The position numbers were made by a program, and so were the translations under genes. From the NCBI GenBank assembly GCA_963836355.1, contig CAWIJO010000010.1, positions 620,001 to 684,000 on the forward strand: a DNA stretch of 64,000 nt, written 5' to 3'. This document shows, piece after piece, positions 8,439 to 16,505 of the stretch; the first letter of the stretch is position 1, and every line of letters starts with the position of its first letter. Origin of the DNA: Palsa-506 sp963836355. Its GTDB lineage: Bacteria; Actinomycetota; Actinomycetes; Streptosporangiales; Streptosporangiaceae. The notes under the pieces were generated by a model. It made no database searches, was not told where the DNA came from, and saw only the letters and a program-made list of their open reading frames with translations.

Positions 8439-8876
8439 ATGACCAGCACGCTGACCCCGGCTTGCCCGCTGTGCGGGCTGCGCTACGCCAGCAAGCCGCT
8501 GCTGGAGCTACACATGCGCGAGGACCACCGCCCGCGCCGCCGCGCGCAACCAGGTCGCCTCGACGCTGGCAGCACCCGGGCATCCTCGGCGGCTGGCAGC
8601 CCATCCCGCCGGACTGGCCTGGCCTCCGGGCCGTCCCGCACCGCCAAGGAGGTGAACGCCATGACAGCTGCCCGCCGCTCGCGGACCGGACAGGTAATGA
8701 CCGTCCCGCGCCGGGTGCTCCGCGCCCTCCGGCACGTGAACGACGAGCTCACGCGCGCGTCGGTAGCCAACATCCGATCGGCCCGTGCACCGCAGCCGCG
8801 TCCGCAGATCCAGGCGTCCGCGGCCAGGGACACTCACCCGGGCATTGCCGCCGATCGTGCTGATCGGGCCGCCTGA
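8439..8876 (+). CDS. Small protein with N-terminal C2H2 zinc-finger-like motif
   Basis: The 145-residue product begins with CPLCGLRYASKPLLELHMREDH (split here only by its ligands: Cys10, Cys13, His26, His31), a C2H2 arrangement rare in bacteria but common in small actinomycete proteins. The remainder is Arg/Ala/Ser-rich and probably disordered. ATG 8439 follows AAGGAGG at 6 bases. A second, even better Shine-Dalgarno AAGGAGGTGA (8644-8653) precedes an in-frame ATG at 8661, which would give a 71-residue product (MTAARRSRTGQVMTVPRRVL...). Function unknown; nucleic-acid binding is a guess from the finger and basic tail. Confidence 0.6.
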   Translation: MTSTLTPACPLCGLRYASKPLLELHMREDHRPRRRAQPGRLDAGSTRASSAAGSPSRRTGLASGPSRTAKEVNAMTAARRSRTGQVMTVPRRVLRALRHVNDELTRASVANIRSARAPQPRPQIQASAARDTHPGIAADRADRAA

Positions 8877-8906
8877 GCCGCACGCCACATCATTCCCGCC
8901 AGTACT

Positions 8907-8941
8907 GACCGCGCCTGCCGGCTAGCCCGGCAGGCGCGGTC
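8907..8941. terminator. Perfect 15-bp stem, 5-base loop terminator
   Basis: GACCGCGCCTGCCGG (8907-8921) pairs perfectly with CCGGCAGGCGCGGTC (8927-8941) around a CTAGC loop. No T-run follows, as usual for high-GC actinomycetes. It lies 31 bases after the C2H2 gene stop and probably ends that transcript. Confidence 0.8.
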
Positions 8942-9305
8942 CCGCATCGCCGCGTACAGAGCCGACGCCGTCACACTCTGCCCCTGCCTCTGTTAGCCGG
9001 GCTAGTGCCCAGGCCAGCCAGCCGACGCGGCCCAGTGCCGCTGCTCGATGCGTGGTGGGGGGCGGTGAACTATCTGACCGGACACTCGGCAGCTGGACTA
9101 ACGGTCGAATCAGGCGCCCGAAACCACCGCCACTCACCCGAAGGCGGGCCTCCAGGCGGGCCGATTCCGCCCCCCAAGATGACCTTGCCAGGACCCCGGT
9201 CCCCCGCCGCCGAGCACCGCGAAGCAGGCTGCCCACGCGGTCGGCGGCGGCCACCGTCGGGCACCGTGTCATGGCCGGGCGAGGCCACGTATTTCCAGGT
9301 CGGGC
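8942..9305. other. 364-base stretch downstream of rnpB without a gene
   Basis: I see no coding frame with convincing bias or family likeness, no tRNA and no CRISPR. It separates the terminator of the C2H2 gene from the 3' end of the RNase P RNA. Confidence 0.35.
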
Positions 9306-9718
9306 GGCGGGCGAGCTGGCCTGTAGGCCGGGTTCTGTGCACCCGCTCGCGCGGGCCGGCGGCCATCCATCTGGGACTGCCATTGCTGGCAGCCTCGTGC
9401 GGTCTACCCGCGAGCTCGGGCGGGCCGCCCTCGAACGCTCGCGCAGGAAACGCGCCCGCTAGGGCACGTCCCCCTCTTGACCTTGCTCCGGGCGGGGTTT
9501 ACCAAGCCGCCGCAGTCACCTGCGGCGCTGGTGGTCTCTTACACCACCGTTTCACCCTTACCTCCGGACCAGGCCGGAGGCGGTCTGTTTTCTGTGGCAC
9601 TTTCCCGCGGGTCACCCCGGGTCGGCGTTACCGACCGCCCTGCCCTGCGGAGCCCGGACCTTCCTCGCCGCACCATGAGTCCATGACACGGCGCGGCCGC
9701 CCGGCCAGCTCGCCCGCC
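9306..9718 (-). ncRNA. rnpB: RNase P RNA (class A)
   Basis: Catalytic RNA that trims the 5' leader of precursor tRNAs together with RnpA. Read on the minus strand, the conserved blocks appear in order: GAGGAAGGTCCGGGCTCC, CAGGGCAGGGCGGTC, GTGCCACAGAAA, GGTAAGGGTGAAACGG, GGTAAACCCC, then CAGAACCCGGCCTAC near the 3' end. Helix P1 is a perfect 16-bp pairing of 9703-9718 with 9306-9321, and I used it to set both ends (413 nt). Length and order fit actinomycete rnpB. The neighbouring RNase H/phosphatase gene is a usual companion. Confidence 0.96.
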
Positions 9719-9736
9719 GCTCCCCCGAGGATAGCG

Positions 9737-10897
9737 TCACCCTCCTGGCAGCCGGAGGTGCGCGGTGTCGTTGAGGGAGCGCAGCAGCGCCGGGCCGTCG
9801 GCGAACCAGTCGATCTCGGTCAGCGATGCCACGTCGAGTTGCATGCGGAACAGCGCGGCGGGCGGGGCCAGCAGCGCCCGGCAGGCCAGCGTCTTGATCG
9901 GCGTGACGTGGCTGACCAGCAGCAGGGTCTCGCGCGGGTGCGCGGCGAGCAGCCGGTCCAGCGAGGCAAGGACCCGAAGTGCGGCGGCAGCGAAGCTCTC
10001 CCCGCCCGGCGGCGCGACGTCCGCGCTGGCCCGCCAGGCGGACATCTCGGCCGGCCAGCGCTGGGCCGCCTCGCCGAAGGTAAGGCCTTCCCACTTGCCG
10101 AAGTCGGTCTCGACCAGGCCATCGTCGACCGCCAGCGGCGCCCCGGTCGCGGCGGCCACGGCCTCGGCGGTGCGCCGGGCCCGTTGCAGCGGGGACGTCA
10201 CGATCGCGTCGATCCCGCGGACCGTGAGCCGGTCTGCCGCGGCGGCGGCCTGGCGCCGGCCGCTATCGGTCAGCGCGATGTCGCCACGGCCGGCGAACCG
10301 GCGCTCGGTGGAGAATTCTGTCTGGCCATGGCGAAGCAAGATGGTCGTAGTGGGCTGGCCTGGGGCCGGGGCCCAGCCGCGCGCGGGCACGGCCGCCGGG
10401 TCAGGCTCCGGGCTGGCCGGCTGGGATGAAGATCTAGATTCATAACGCGGCCGGCCGGGCGGCTCGCCGCCCGCTGCCTGATCCTGCCGGGCGCTGTCCA
10501 TGGCCTGGTTCGCGAGCCGGTCGGCGTGCGCGTTGCGGGCCCTGGGTACCCAGACGTAACGGACCCGGCCAAGCCGGGCAGCCGCCTGCTGGGCGGTCCT
10601 GGCGAGCGAGCGGAGATCCTGGTGCTTGATCTGCCAGCGCCCGGACATCTGCTCGACGACCAGCTTGGAATCCAGCCTGGCCTCGACGTCGGCGCCCGGC
10701 GCGATCTCCGCGGCGGCCCGCAGGCCAGCGATCAGGCCGGAATACTCGGCCACGTTGTTGGTGGCGGTGCCGATGCTGTCGCAGATTTCCCTGAGCAGCT
10801 CGCCGGTTGCCTCATCCCGGACGACCGCGCCGAAGCCAGCCGGGCCGGGGTTGCCCCGCGAGCCGCCGTCGGCCTCGACGATGAACTTGCGGGTCAC
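9737..10897 (-). CDS. Bifunctional RNase HI / histidine acid phosphatase
   Basis: The N-terminal 135 residues are an RNase HI that cuts the RNA strand of RNA-DNA hybrids: D10 in EADGGSRGNPGPAG, the Glu of NNVAEYSGL, the Asp of RLDSKLV and the last Asp of NAHADRLAN. After a linker, residues 190-386 are a phosphoglycerate-mutase-type phosphatase with LLRHGQTEFS and LLVSHVTPIK. This fusion is known in actinomycetes (Rv2228c type). GTG at 10897 overlaps the stop of the upstream zinc-ribbon gene in GTGA, indicating translational coupling; an ATG 13 codons upstream would lie deep inside that gene. Confidence 0.93.
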   Translation of the reverse strand: MTRKFIVEADGGSRGNPGPAGFGAVVRDEATGELLREICDSIGTATNNVAEYSGLIAGLRAAAEIAPGADVEARLDSKLVVEQMSGRWQIKHQDLRSLARTAQQAAARLGRVRYVWVPRARNAHADRLANQAMDSARQDQAAGGEPPGRPRYESRSSSQPASPEPDPAAVPARGWAPAPGQPTTTILLRHGQTEFSTERRFAGRGDIALTDSGRRQAAAAADRLTVRGIDAIVTSPLQRARRTAEAVAAATGAPLAVDDGLVETDFGKWEGLTFGEAAQRWPAEMSAWRASADVAPPGGESFAAAALRVLASLDRLLAAHPRETLLLVSHVTPIKTLACRALLAPPAALFRMQLDVASLTEIDWFADGPALLRSLNDTAHLRLPGG

Positions 10898-11637
10898 AGC
10901 CCGGACTCGTCGGCCCGGACCAGGATCCGGCGGCATTCCTCGCAGCGCAGCACCTCATCGGGCGCGGCGGCCCGGATGCTATTCAGGTCGACCGTGTTGA
11001 GGGACAGGTGACAGCCCTCGCACCTGCCGCGGCGAAGTGCCGCGGCGCCGACACCGCCGTGCTGGGCCCGGAGCCGGTCGTAGAGGGCAAGGAGCTCGGC
11101 CGGCTCCTGCGCGGCTACCTCGCCGCGCCTGTCGCCGGCCTTCCTGGCCTGCTCGGCCAGCTCGCCGAGGGCGGCGTCCCGCCGGGCGGATACCTCCGCA
11201 AGCGATCCGGCGAGCTGCGCCCGCTCGGCTGTGGCCGCCAGCCGGTTCTGCTCGGCGGACTCCCTGCGCTCCATCACCTCGAGCACGACCTCTTCCAGGT
11301 CGGACTGCCTGCGCATCAGCGAGGTGATCTCGGATTGCAGGTTCTCCAGCTCGCGTGGCGAGGAGACCTGGCCCGCGTCGAGCCGCTGCCGGTCCCGGTC
11401 AACGCGCGACCGCACCTGGTCGACGTCCGCCTCTGCCTTTGCCTGGCCGCGCCGCAGGTCGCCATCCTCGGCTTCCAGGGTGGCAAGTGCGTCCCGCAGC
11501 TGGGCGTCCCGTTCCGCCAGCCGGCTCAGCTCTTCGTGCTCGGGCAGGCCGCGGCGGCGATGTTCGATTCGGCCGAGCTCGGCATCTAGGTCGGCCAGCT
11601 CGAGCAGCCGTAGCTGCTCCTCGGGAGTTGCTTTCAC
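10894..11637 (-). CDS. Coiled-coil C4 zinc-ribbon protein (COG1579)
   Basis: The 247-residue product is a long coiled coil from residue 15 to 180, with heptads rich in Leu, Glu and Arg. A C4 zinc ribbon follows near the end (CEGCHLSLN and CEECRRILV). Members of this family act in nucleic-acid or translation-related processes and are typically co-encoded with the RNase H/phosphatase, as here. GTG at 11637 starts VKATPEEQLRLLELADLD, the family N-terminus; upstream codons are Pro/Arg-rich and cross into the divergent gene's promoter. The precise biochemical role is not settled. Confidence 0.88.
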   Translation of the reverse strand: MKATPEEQLRLLELADLDAELGRIEHRRRGLPEHEELSRLAERDAQLRDALATLEAEDGDLRRGQAKAEADVDQVRSRVDRDRQRLDAGQVSSPRELENLQSEITSLMRRQSDLEEVVLEVMERRESAEQNRLAATAERAQLAGSLAEVSARRDAALGELAEQARKAGDRRGEVAAQEPAELLALYDRLRAQHGGVGAAALRRGRCEGCHLSLNTVDLNSIRAAAPDEVLRCEECRRILVRADESGL

Positions 11638-11761
11638 GGATGCCCAGGTTAGCCTGTCGGCCGGCCGCTGTCGCCCGCGCGGGGCACCCGGTGGCGGTGG
11701 CCTGGCCGGATCGGGCAAATGCGGCAGCGCGGCCGGCCCTGCTGCGCTAGATCTGGGCAGC

Positions 11762-12262
11762 ATGGACATGCCCCGGGCGAGCCGGCCCCACATGCCCGGC
11801 TACGGTATCCAAGGCCCCGACGAAGGCAGTGGCCTGCTGCCCTGGTCCTGGGCAGCAGAGCGGCTCGGCCGCGCGCGCAACTACTGGGTCGTCAGCGTCC
11901 GGCCCGACGGCCGGCCGCATTCGATGCCGGTCTGGGGCATGTGGGATGCCGGCAATTTCCTGTTCACCAGCGGCGTCCAGTCGCGCAAGATCAAGAACCT
12001 GAAGGCAGAACCCCGCTGCGTCGTCAGCACCGAGGATGCCGCCGACCCGGTCATCATAGAGGGCACTGCCGCGATCATCACCGACCCGGAGCGGATCGCC
12101 CGCGTGCTGGATCTGATGAACGGCAAGTACGAGACGAGCATCGAGCCCGGCTTCCTGGATCCGGCGGTGAACGCAGCCGTCGCGGTCCGGCCCCGGCAGG
12201 TCATCAGCATGCGGCACGGGGACTTCGCCGGCTCGCCAACCCGCTGGACCTTCGATGGCTGA
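11762..12262 (+). CDS. Pyridoxamine 5'-phosphate oxidase-fold (PPOX) protein
   Basis: A 166-residue split-barrel flavin or F420-binding protein. RNYWVVSVRPDGRPHSMPVWG is its first strand pair (split around PDG), and FLFTSGVQSRKIKNLKAEPR is the signature that contacts the cofactor phosphate, as in F420-dependent PPOX proteins. ATG 11762 matches the family start; no strong ribosome binding site is seen, and a leaderless start is possible. The gene is divergent from the zinc-ribbon gene. The substrate cannot be predicted. Confidence 0.85.
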   Translation: MDMPRASRPHMPGYGIQGPDEGSGLLPWSWAAERLGRARNYWVVSVRPDGRPHSMPVWGMWDAGNFLFTSGVQSRKIKNLKAEPRCVVSTEDAADPVIIEGTAAIITDPERIARVLDLMNGKYETSIEPGFLDPAVNAAVAVRPRQVISMRHGDFAGSPTRWTFDG

Positions 12263-12286
12263 CCGGCCCGGCCAGGCAGCCCAGGC

Positions 12287-13072
12287 TCAGAAGCCCAGGT
12301 CCAGCATCATGATTGGCGCCGCGGGCCGCCGTGCCGAGCCGTCGGCCGGCTCCACCGTCAGGCCCATCCGGTCGCCTGCGGCGAGCCCGGAGACGACCAT
12401 CGGGCCGATCATCCCGGCCCTGGAGTGCGGCAGCATCCCAGCCGGCCTTACTCCACCCGGGCCCGTCAGCCACAGCTCATAGTCCTTGGCCGCGGGCAGC
12501 GCCGGAAGGCGCGCAGCAGTGAACACGAGGGCGCGCATGTGCCGGGACTCCAGGACGGTGGCCGTCCCGCCGCTGGCCACACGCGCAGTAAGCATCGTCA
12601 CGTCCGCTGCGTTCAGCACGGTCGCGATCGAGTGGCCCCGAGCCTGGTCCTGGTCAAGGCGGTGCCGGGCGCCCATCGCCAGGACCGCCATGGCCGCCGC
12701 GACCGCGAGCAGGCCGGCCGCGCCCGCGACGGCAAGGCGCGGCAGCCAGCGCCGCTGCCGCAGCAGGCGCCGCCGTCCGGCAGTCAGCGGGAGACGCCAG
12801 CCCTGGCGGCCGGTCGGCGCGCCGCCAATGACCGGCGGCAGCTGGCGAGTGTGCGCCGCGGCGCGCAGCGCGCGGGCCTTCAGCTCGGCGCGAGGCCAGA
12901 CGGCCGCCGCCGCCCCGAGCCTGGCGGTGGCCTCCCGAAGTCCCCGGATCTCGGCAGCGCAGGCTTCGCAGCGGGCAAGATGCTGCTCGAACTGCGCCCG
13001 GTCGGCGTCGGATATCGCATCGAGTGCGTAAGCGCCTGCCAGCGTGTGCAGGTCAGTCCGGCCGCGCCGCAT
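12287..13072 (-). CDS. rskA: Anti-sigma-K factor RskA
   Basis: A 261-residue single-pass membrane anti-sigma factor. The cytoplasmic N-terminal domain contains the zinc motif HLARCEAC (H-x3-C-x2-C). A membrane helix follows near residues 110-135 (LAVAGAAGLLAVAAAMAVLA), then the extracytoplasmic RskA domain ending in MMLDLGF. Its ATG overlaps the sigK stop in TGATG, so the two are co-translated. In mycobacteria RskA holds SigK at the membrane until regulated proteolysis releases it. The assignment rests on gene pairing plus domain likeness. Confidence 0.9.
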   Translation of the reverse strand: MRRGRTDLHTLAGAYALDAISDADRAQFEQHLARCEACAAEIRGLREATARLGAAAAVWPRAELKARALRAAAHTRQLPPVIGGAPTGRQGWRLPLTAGRRRLLRQRRWLPRLAVAGAAGLLAVAAAMAVLAMGARHRLDQDQARGHSIATVLNAADVTMLTARVASGGTATVLESRHMRALVFTAARLPALPAAKDYELWLTGPGGVRPAGMLPHSRAGMIGPMVVSGLAAGDRMGLTVEPADGSARRPAAPIMMLDLGF

Positions 13073-13668
13073 CACTCCACCCCCAGGCAGTCCCGGAGCC
13101 TGATCAGCCCGTCCCGCATCCGGGTCTTCACGGTGCCGACGGCCACGCCGAGCAGCCCCGCCACCTCGCTGTAGGTGTAGCTGCCGTAGTAGGCCAGCGT
13201 CACGGACTCGCGCTGTAGGTCGGTCAGCGAGCGCAGGCAGTGCCGTACCCGCTCACGGTCCAGGGTCGCCTCGACAGTTTCCGTCACGTCGTCGAAGTCG
13301 ACCTGAGCTGTCGCGGCACGGAACTCCCGCTGCGCTGCTTTCTGCTCAGACCGGACCCGGTCCACCGCGCGCCGGTGTGCCAGCGTCATCACCCAGGAGA
13401 TGGCGCTGCCCTTGCCGGGGTCGAACCTGGAGGCGGTCCGCCACAGCTCAAGCAGCACTTCCTGCATGACTTCCTCGGACTGGGCCAGGTCACGCAGCAC
13501 GCCGCGGACCATCCCGAGTACCGGTCCGGCGAGGCGGTCGTACACTTCCTCGAAGGCGGGCTGGTCACCGCGGGCAACCTGGCCGATCAGCACGGCCAGG
13601 TCGGCGCCATCCCCGGGGTCGGCCGACGGCCCGCGCCGGGGCAGTCCCTGGTCATCGGTCATGCCCAC
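13072..13668 (-). CDS. sigK: ECF sigma factor SigK
   Basis: A 198-residue extracytoplasmic-function sigma factor. Region 2 is at residues 30-105 (FDPGKGSAISWVMTLAHRRA with VDRVRSEQK). Region 4 is at 135-190 (YSEVAGLLGVAVGTVKTRMR as the -35-binding helix-turn-helix). I chose GTG at 13668 because it lies exactly 7 bases after a -10-like ACGAAT, the same geometry as the divergent gene, suggesting leaderless translation. The ATG at 13662, with AAAGGA upstream, is the alternative start. It pairs with rskA immediately downstream. Confidence 0.9.
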   Translation of the reverse strand: MGMTDDQGLPRRGPSADPGDGADLAVLIGQVARGDQPAFEEVYDRLAGPVLGMVRGVLRDLAQSEEVMQEVLLELWRTASRFDPGKGSAISWVMTLAHRRAVDRVRSEQKAAQREFRAATAQVDFDDVTETVEATLDRERVRHCLRSLTDLQRESVTLAYYGSYTYSEVAGLLGVAVGTVKTRMRDGLIRLRDCLGVE

Positions 13669-13675
13669 ATCCTTT

Positions 13676-13702
13676 ATTCGTAGCCGCGGCGCCGTCGGCT
13701 TG
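13676..13702 (-). promoter_or_regulatory. Probable SigK autoregulatory promoter of sigK-rskA
   Basis: On the minus strand CAAGCC (13702-13697) is followed after 15 bases by ACGAAT (13681-13676). After 7 more bases comes the GTG of sigK. The architecture is identical to the plus-strand site at 13730-13756. It resembles the mycobacterial SigK consensus (CCATCC/CCGAAT) as I remember it. Confidence 0.6.
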
Positions 13703-13729
13703 GCGCTTGACTTTTCACTGGCGGAAAGG

Positions 13730-13756
13730 CAATCCAGTGCCGGCTCTGCGCCGAAT
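13730..13756 (+). promoter_or_regulatory. Probable SigK promoter of the molybdopterin oxidoreductase
   Basis: CAATCC (13730-13735), a 15-base spacer and CCGAAT (13751-13756) are followed after 7 bases by the GTG start at 13764. Elements, spacing and distance to the start codon match the minus-strand promoter of sigK. Confidence 0.6.
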
Positions 13757-13763
13757 AACCAGT

Positions 13764-15341
13764 GTGGCTTTCGCGAAAGACAAAAAGCGGCTCGCCGGGC
13801 GGGGGCTGATCGCCGGGCTGCTGACCGGGGCGGTGGCAGTCGGCGTCGGTCAGCTGGTCGCCGGGGTGATCGGCCCGGACGCCTCCCCGGTGGTGGCCGT
13901 CGGCAGCATGCTGATCGATTTCGCCCCTCCCTTCCTCAAGAACTTCGCGATCACGTCCTTCGGCTCGAACGACAAGCTGGTCCTGGTCAGCGGCATCCTG
14001 GTGGTACTCGCGCTGTTCGCTGCCGAGATCGGCACGGCGGCCATGCGCAGGCTGTCCCGCGGCATGGCGGGCCTGGCGATTTTCGCGGCCATCGGCCTGG
14101 TCGCGACGATCACCAGGCCGAACTCGTCCGTCGCCGACTTGCTGCCGACGTTGCTCGGCGCGGCAGCCGCGGCAGCCGCTCTTTACTACCTGGTGCGGGC
14201 TGCCGGGCCAGCCACCGCGGCGCCCCGGGCCGCGGTCCGCGCGCCGGAAGGGCCGCCGCAGCCGCTACCGGGGCCGGAACGACGGCGCTTCCTGGTGGCC
14301 GGCGGGGCCGCCGCCGGAACCGCGGCGGTGGCCGGCCTCGGCGGCAGGCTGCTGTCCGAGCGGTCAAGCGTGGCGCACGCGCAGGCGACGCTGCGGGTGC
14401 CCGCGCCGGCCCGGCCCGGCCCGCCGCTGCCGCCCGGCACCGATTTCAGGCTTCCCGGGCTTAGCTCGTTCATCACGCCGAACAAGACGTTCTACCGGGT
14501 CGACACCGCGATCGTGCTGCCGGAGGTGGCACCTGCCAGCTGGAGCCTGCGAATCCACGGCATGGTCCGTCGCGAGATGGTGCTCAGCTTCAAGGAGTTG
14601 CTGCACCGTCCGCTGATCGAGGACTACATCACGCTCTGCTGCGTCTCGGATCCCGTCGGCGGCCGCTATATCGGGAACGCGCGCTGGCTTGGCGTCAGCC
14701 TCGCCAGCCTGCTGCGGCAGGCCGGAATCACGCCCGGGGCCGATCAGCTGCTCTGCACCTCCGTTGACGGATTCACCTCGGGCACCCCGGTCAAGACCGT
14801 GCTGGACGGCAGGGACGCGATGCTGGCAGTCGCGATGAACGGCACTGCGCTGCCGGTCGCGCATGGCTTCCCGGTCCGGATGGTGGTGCCCGGCCTGTAC
14901 GGGTACGTGTCAGCGTGCAAGTGGATCACCGATATCGAGGTCACCACGTTCGCCGCCAGCCATGCCTACTGGACGGTCCGCGGCTGGGACCAGCAGGCCC
15001 CGATCAAGACCGAATCCCGGATCGACATACCGACTGGGCGCAAACGGCTGAAGGCGGGCCGGATCGCGGTGGCCGGTGTCGCCTGGGCGCAGCACAAGGG
15101 CATCGCCGCGGTGGAAGCGCGGGTCAACAACGGGCCTTGGCAGCAGGCGCGGCTAGCTGCGGTGCCCGACCTCGACACCTGGCGGCAGTGGGTATGGGAC
15201 TGGCAAGCCGCCCCGGGCACGCACGTCATCCAGGCCCGGGCGACCGACCGGACCGGCTATACCCAGACGCCCGCTCAGGCGCCGCCTGAGCCGAACGGCG
15301 CGTCCGGGTACCCGGGCGTGTCGGTGGTGGTCAGCGGCTAG
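13764..15341 (+). CDS. Membrane-anchored sulfite-oxidase-family molybdopterin oxidoreductase
   Basis: A 525-residue protein. The first 160 residues hold about four membrane helices. A twin-Arg-like ERRRFLVAGGAAAG segment then leads into an extracytoplasmic sulfite-oxidase-type domain (residues 220-430). This carries the molybdenum-ligand Cys in ITLCCVSDPVGG, ending with a Mo-co dimerisation domain (GIAAVEARVNNGPWQQA). It likely reduces or oxidises oxidised sulfur or similar groups outside the cell; the natural substrate is unknown. GTG 13764 is chosen over an upstream TTG because a SigK-type promoter covers that region. It is divergent from sigK and probably part of its regulon. Confidence 0.85.
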   Translation: MAFAKDKKRLAGRGLIAGLLTGAVAVGVGQLVAGVIGPDASPVVAVGSMLIDFAPPFLKNFAITSFGSNDKLVLVSGILVVLALFAAEIGTAAMRRLSRGMAGLAIFAAIGLVATITRPNSSVADLLPTLLGAAAAAAALYYLVRAAGPATAAPRAAVRAPEGPPQPLPGPERRRFLVAGGAAAGTAAVAGLGGRLLSERSSVAHAQATLRVPAPARPGPPLPPGTDFRLPGLSSFITPNKTFYRVDTAIVLPEVAPASWSLRIHGMVRREMVLSFKELLHRPLIEDYITLCCVSDPVGGRYIGNARWLGVSLASLLRQAGITPGADQLLCTSVDGFTSGTPVKTVLDGRDAMLAVAMNGTALPVAHGFPVRMVVPGLYGYVSACKWITDIEVTTFAASHAYWTVRGWDQQAPIKTESRIDIPTGRKRLKAGRIAVAGVAWAQHKGIAAVEARVNNGPWQQARLAAVPDLDTWRQWVWDWQAAPGTHVIQARATDRTGYTQTPAQAPPEPNGASGYPGVSVVVSG

Positions 15342-15347
15342 CCGCGG

Positions 15348-16166
15348 TCAGAGCAGCTGGTCGCGGAACTGCCCGGACAGGTAGGCGCCCAGCCAGCGGC
15401 CGAGCTCGCGGAAGAACGGCGCGGCGTCCGGCCCGCCGGGGGGCAACGGCCCGGTCAGCTCATCCGCCAGCCGCAGCCAGGTCACGTGCGGGCCGAGCCG
15501 GGTGGTGCCGTGGCCGCCGCCGCGCGCCTTGATGTCCTGGCGGCGGCGCCCGGCCGGCCGCGCTTCCCAGTCGGCCGCCGTGCACATCACCAGCACCGGG
15601 CAGGCGATGTCGAGGCCGCTCCGCAGCTGCCGCTGGGCCGCCGCAAGCATCCTGGCCGGCCTGGCGGCTTTCGCTAACCTCCTGGATACCAGCGTCCGCC
15701 CGCCGCTGCCGAATGCCGGGCCAGCCAGGACGAGCGCATCCGCCGGCCCGCGCTCCCGGCGTGCGTCGCACCACAGGGCGGCCATCAGCGCGCCGGCCGC
15801 GTGGGCGCCGACGACTACGGTGTCGATGGCCTCGGAGTCCCTGAGGTAAGCCGACATGGTGTCGAGCGCCTTGAAGCAATCGCTGACGTCGGCAGGGCCG
15901 GGGCGAGCACCGGCCGGCTTGTCCTGCCGCTGCGACCGCAGGTCCGCCACGTAGAAATGGAAGCCACGCTCGGCGTACCAGCTGGCGAGGTCCTCCGGCA
16001 CGAAGGAGTCGGCCAGGCAGTGCAGGTAGAGCACCGCGCGCCTGGTGGTCCGCGCGGAACGGCGCCGGAGCATGGCGGGGCCGTCACGGCCCGGCTCATC
16101 GGCGGCCGGAAGCTGCACGGTTTCGTACCCGCGCAAAGTCCCGTCGTGTTCCGCGATGAGACCCAT
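15348..16166 (-). CDS. Alpha/beta-hydrolase-fold protein without the usual nucleophile
   Basis: A 272-residue serine-aminopeptidase-like alpha/beta fold: RRAVLYLHCLADSFVP for the oxyanion loop, WYAERGFHFYVADLRSQ for strand 4. At the nucleophile elbow, VVVGAHAAGALMAA replaces GxSxG and has no Ser. A late Asp (CTAADWEARP) and His (KARGGGHGTTRLGPHV) are present. It is thus probably inactive as a canonical esterase or acts differently. ATG 16166 follows GGGGGAG by 2-3 bases. It is convergent with the oxidoreductase, with 6 bases between the stops. Confidence 0.75.
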   Translation of the reverse strand: MGLIAEHDGTLRGYETVQLPAADEPGRDGPAMLRRRSARTTRRAVLYLHCLADSFVPEDLASWYAERGFHFYVADLRSQRQDKPAGARPGPADVSDCFKALDTMSAYLRDSEAIDTVVVGAHAAGALMAALWCDARRERGPADALVLAGPAFGSGGRTLVSRRLAKAARPARMLAAAQRQLRSGLDIACPVLVMCTAADWEARPAGRRRQDIKARGGGHGTTRLGPHVTWLRLADELTGPLPPGGPDAAPFFRELGRWLGAYLSGQFRDQLL

Positions 16167-16505
16167 CACTCCCCCGCCTTCCGCGCGGCGTGTCCCTGCG
16201 GGCCTGTCCCGGGCACCAGCCGTCCACCTCCGCTACCTGTCGCGGGCATCGGCCGCCCAGCTGCGCCACCTGTCCATGGCCCGGCTGGGCGGGTGGGGAC
16301 GAGAACGCCGATGCCTCCGGGCATCTCGTCGACCCCGGAGCGTTACCGTAAGTCTCGCATCGTTACCGCAGTGAGGCGCGGCAAACACGCGGAGCAGCTG
16401 GCCGAACGCTATCCGGCAGATTCCAGCTCGCCGCCGCCTCCGCTGAAATCGCCGGGCTGGCAGGCACCTGGCTGCTGGCCAGGCGGCCGGGCATAGCCTG
16501 TCAGC
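16167..16505. other. 339-base divergent intergenic region
   Basis: It separates the minus-strand hydrolase from the plus-strand CYTH gene and should hold both promoters. I see no gene. Two close copies of CGTTACCG (16341-16348, 16360-16367) are present without clear meaning. Confidence 0.3.

Noticed and set aside
9005..10429. Plus-strand frame across rnpB and the phosphatase gene
   Set aside because: It crosses a structured RNA whose conserved blocks and P1 helix are unmistakable.
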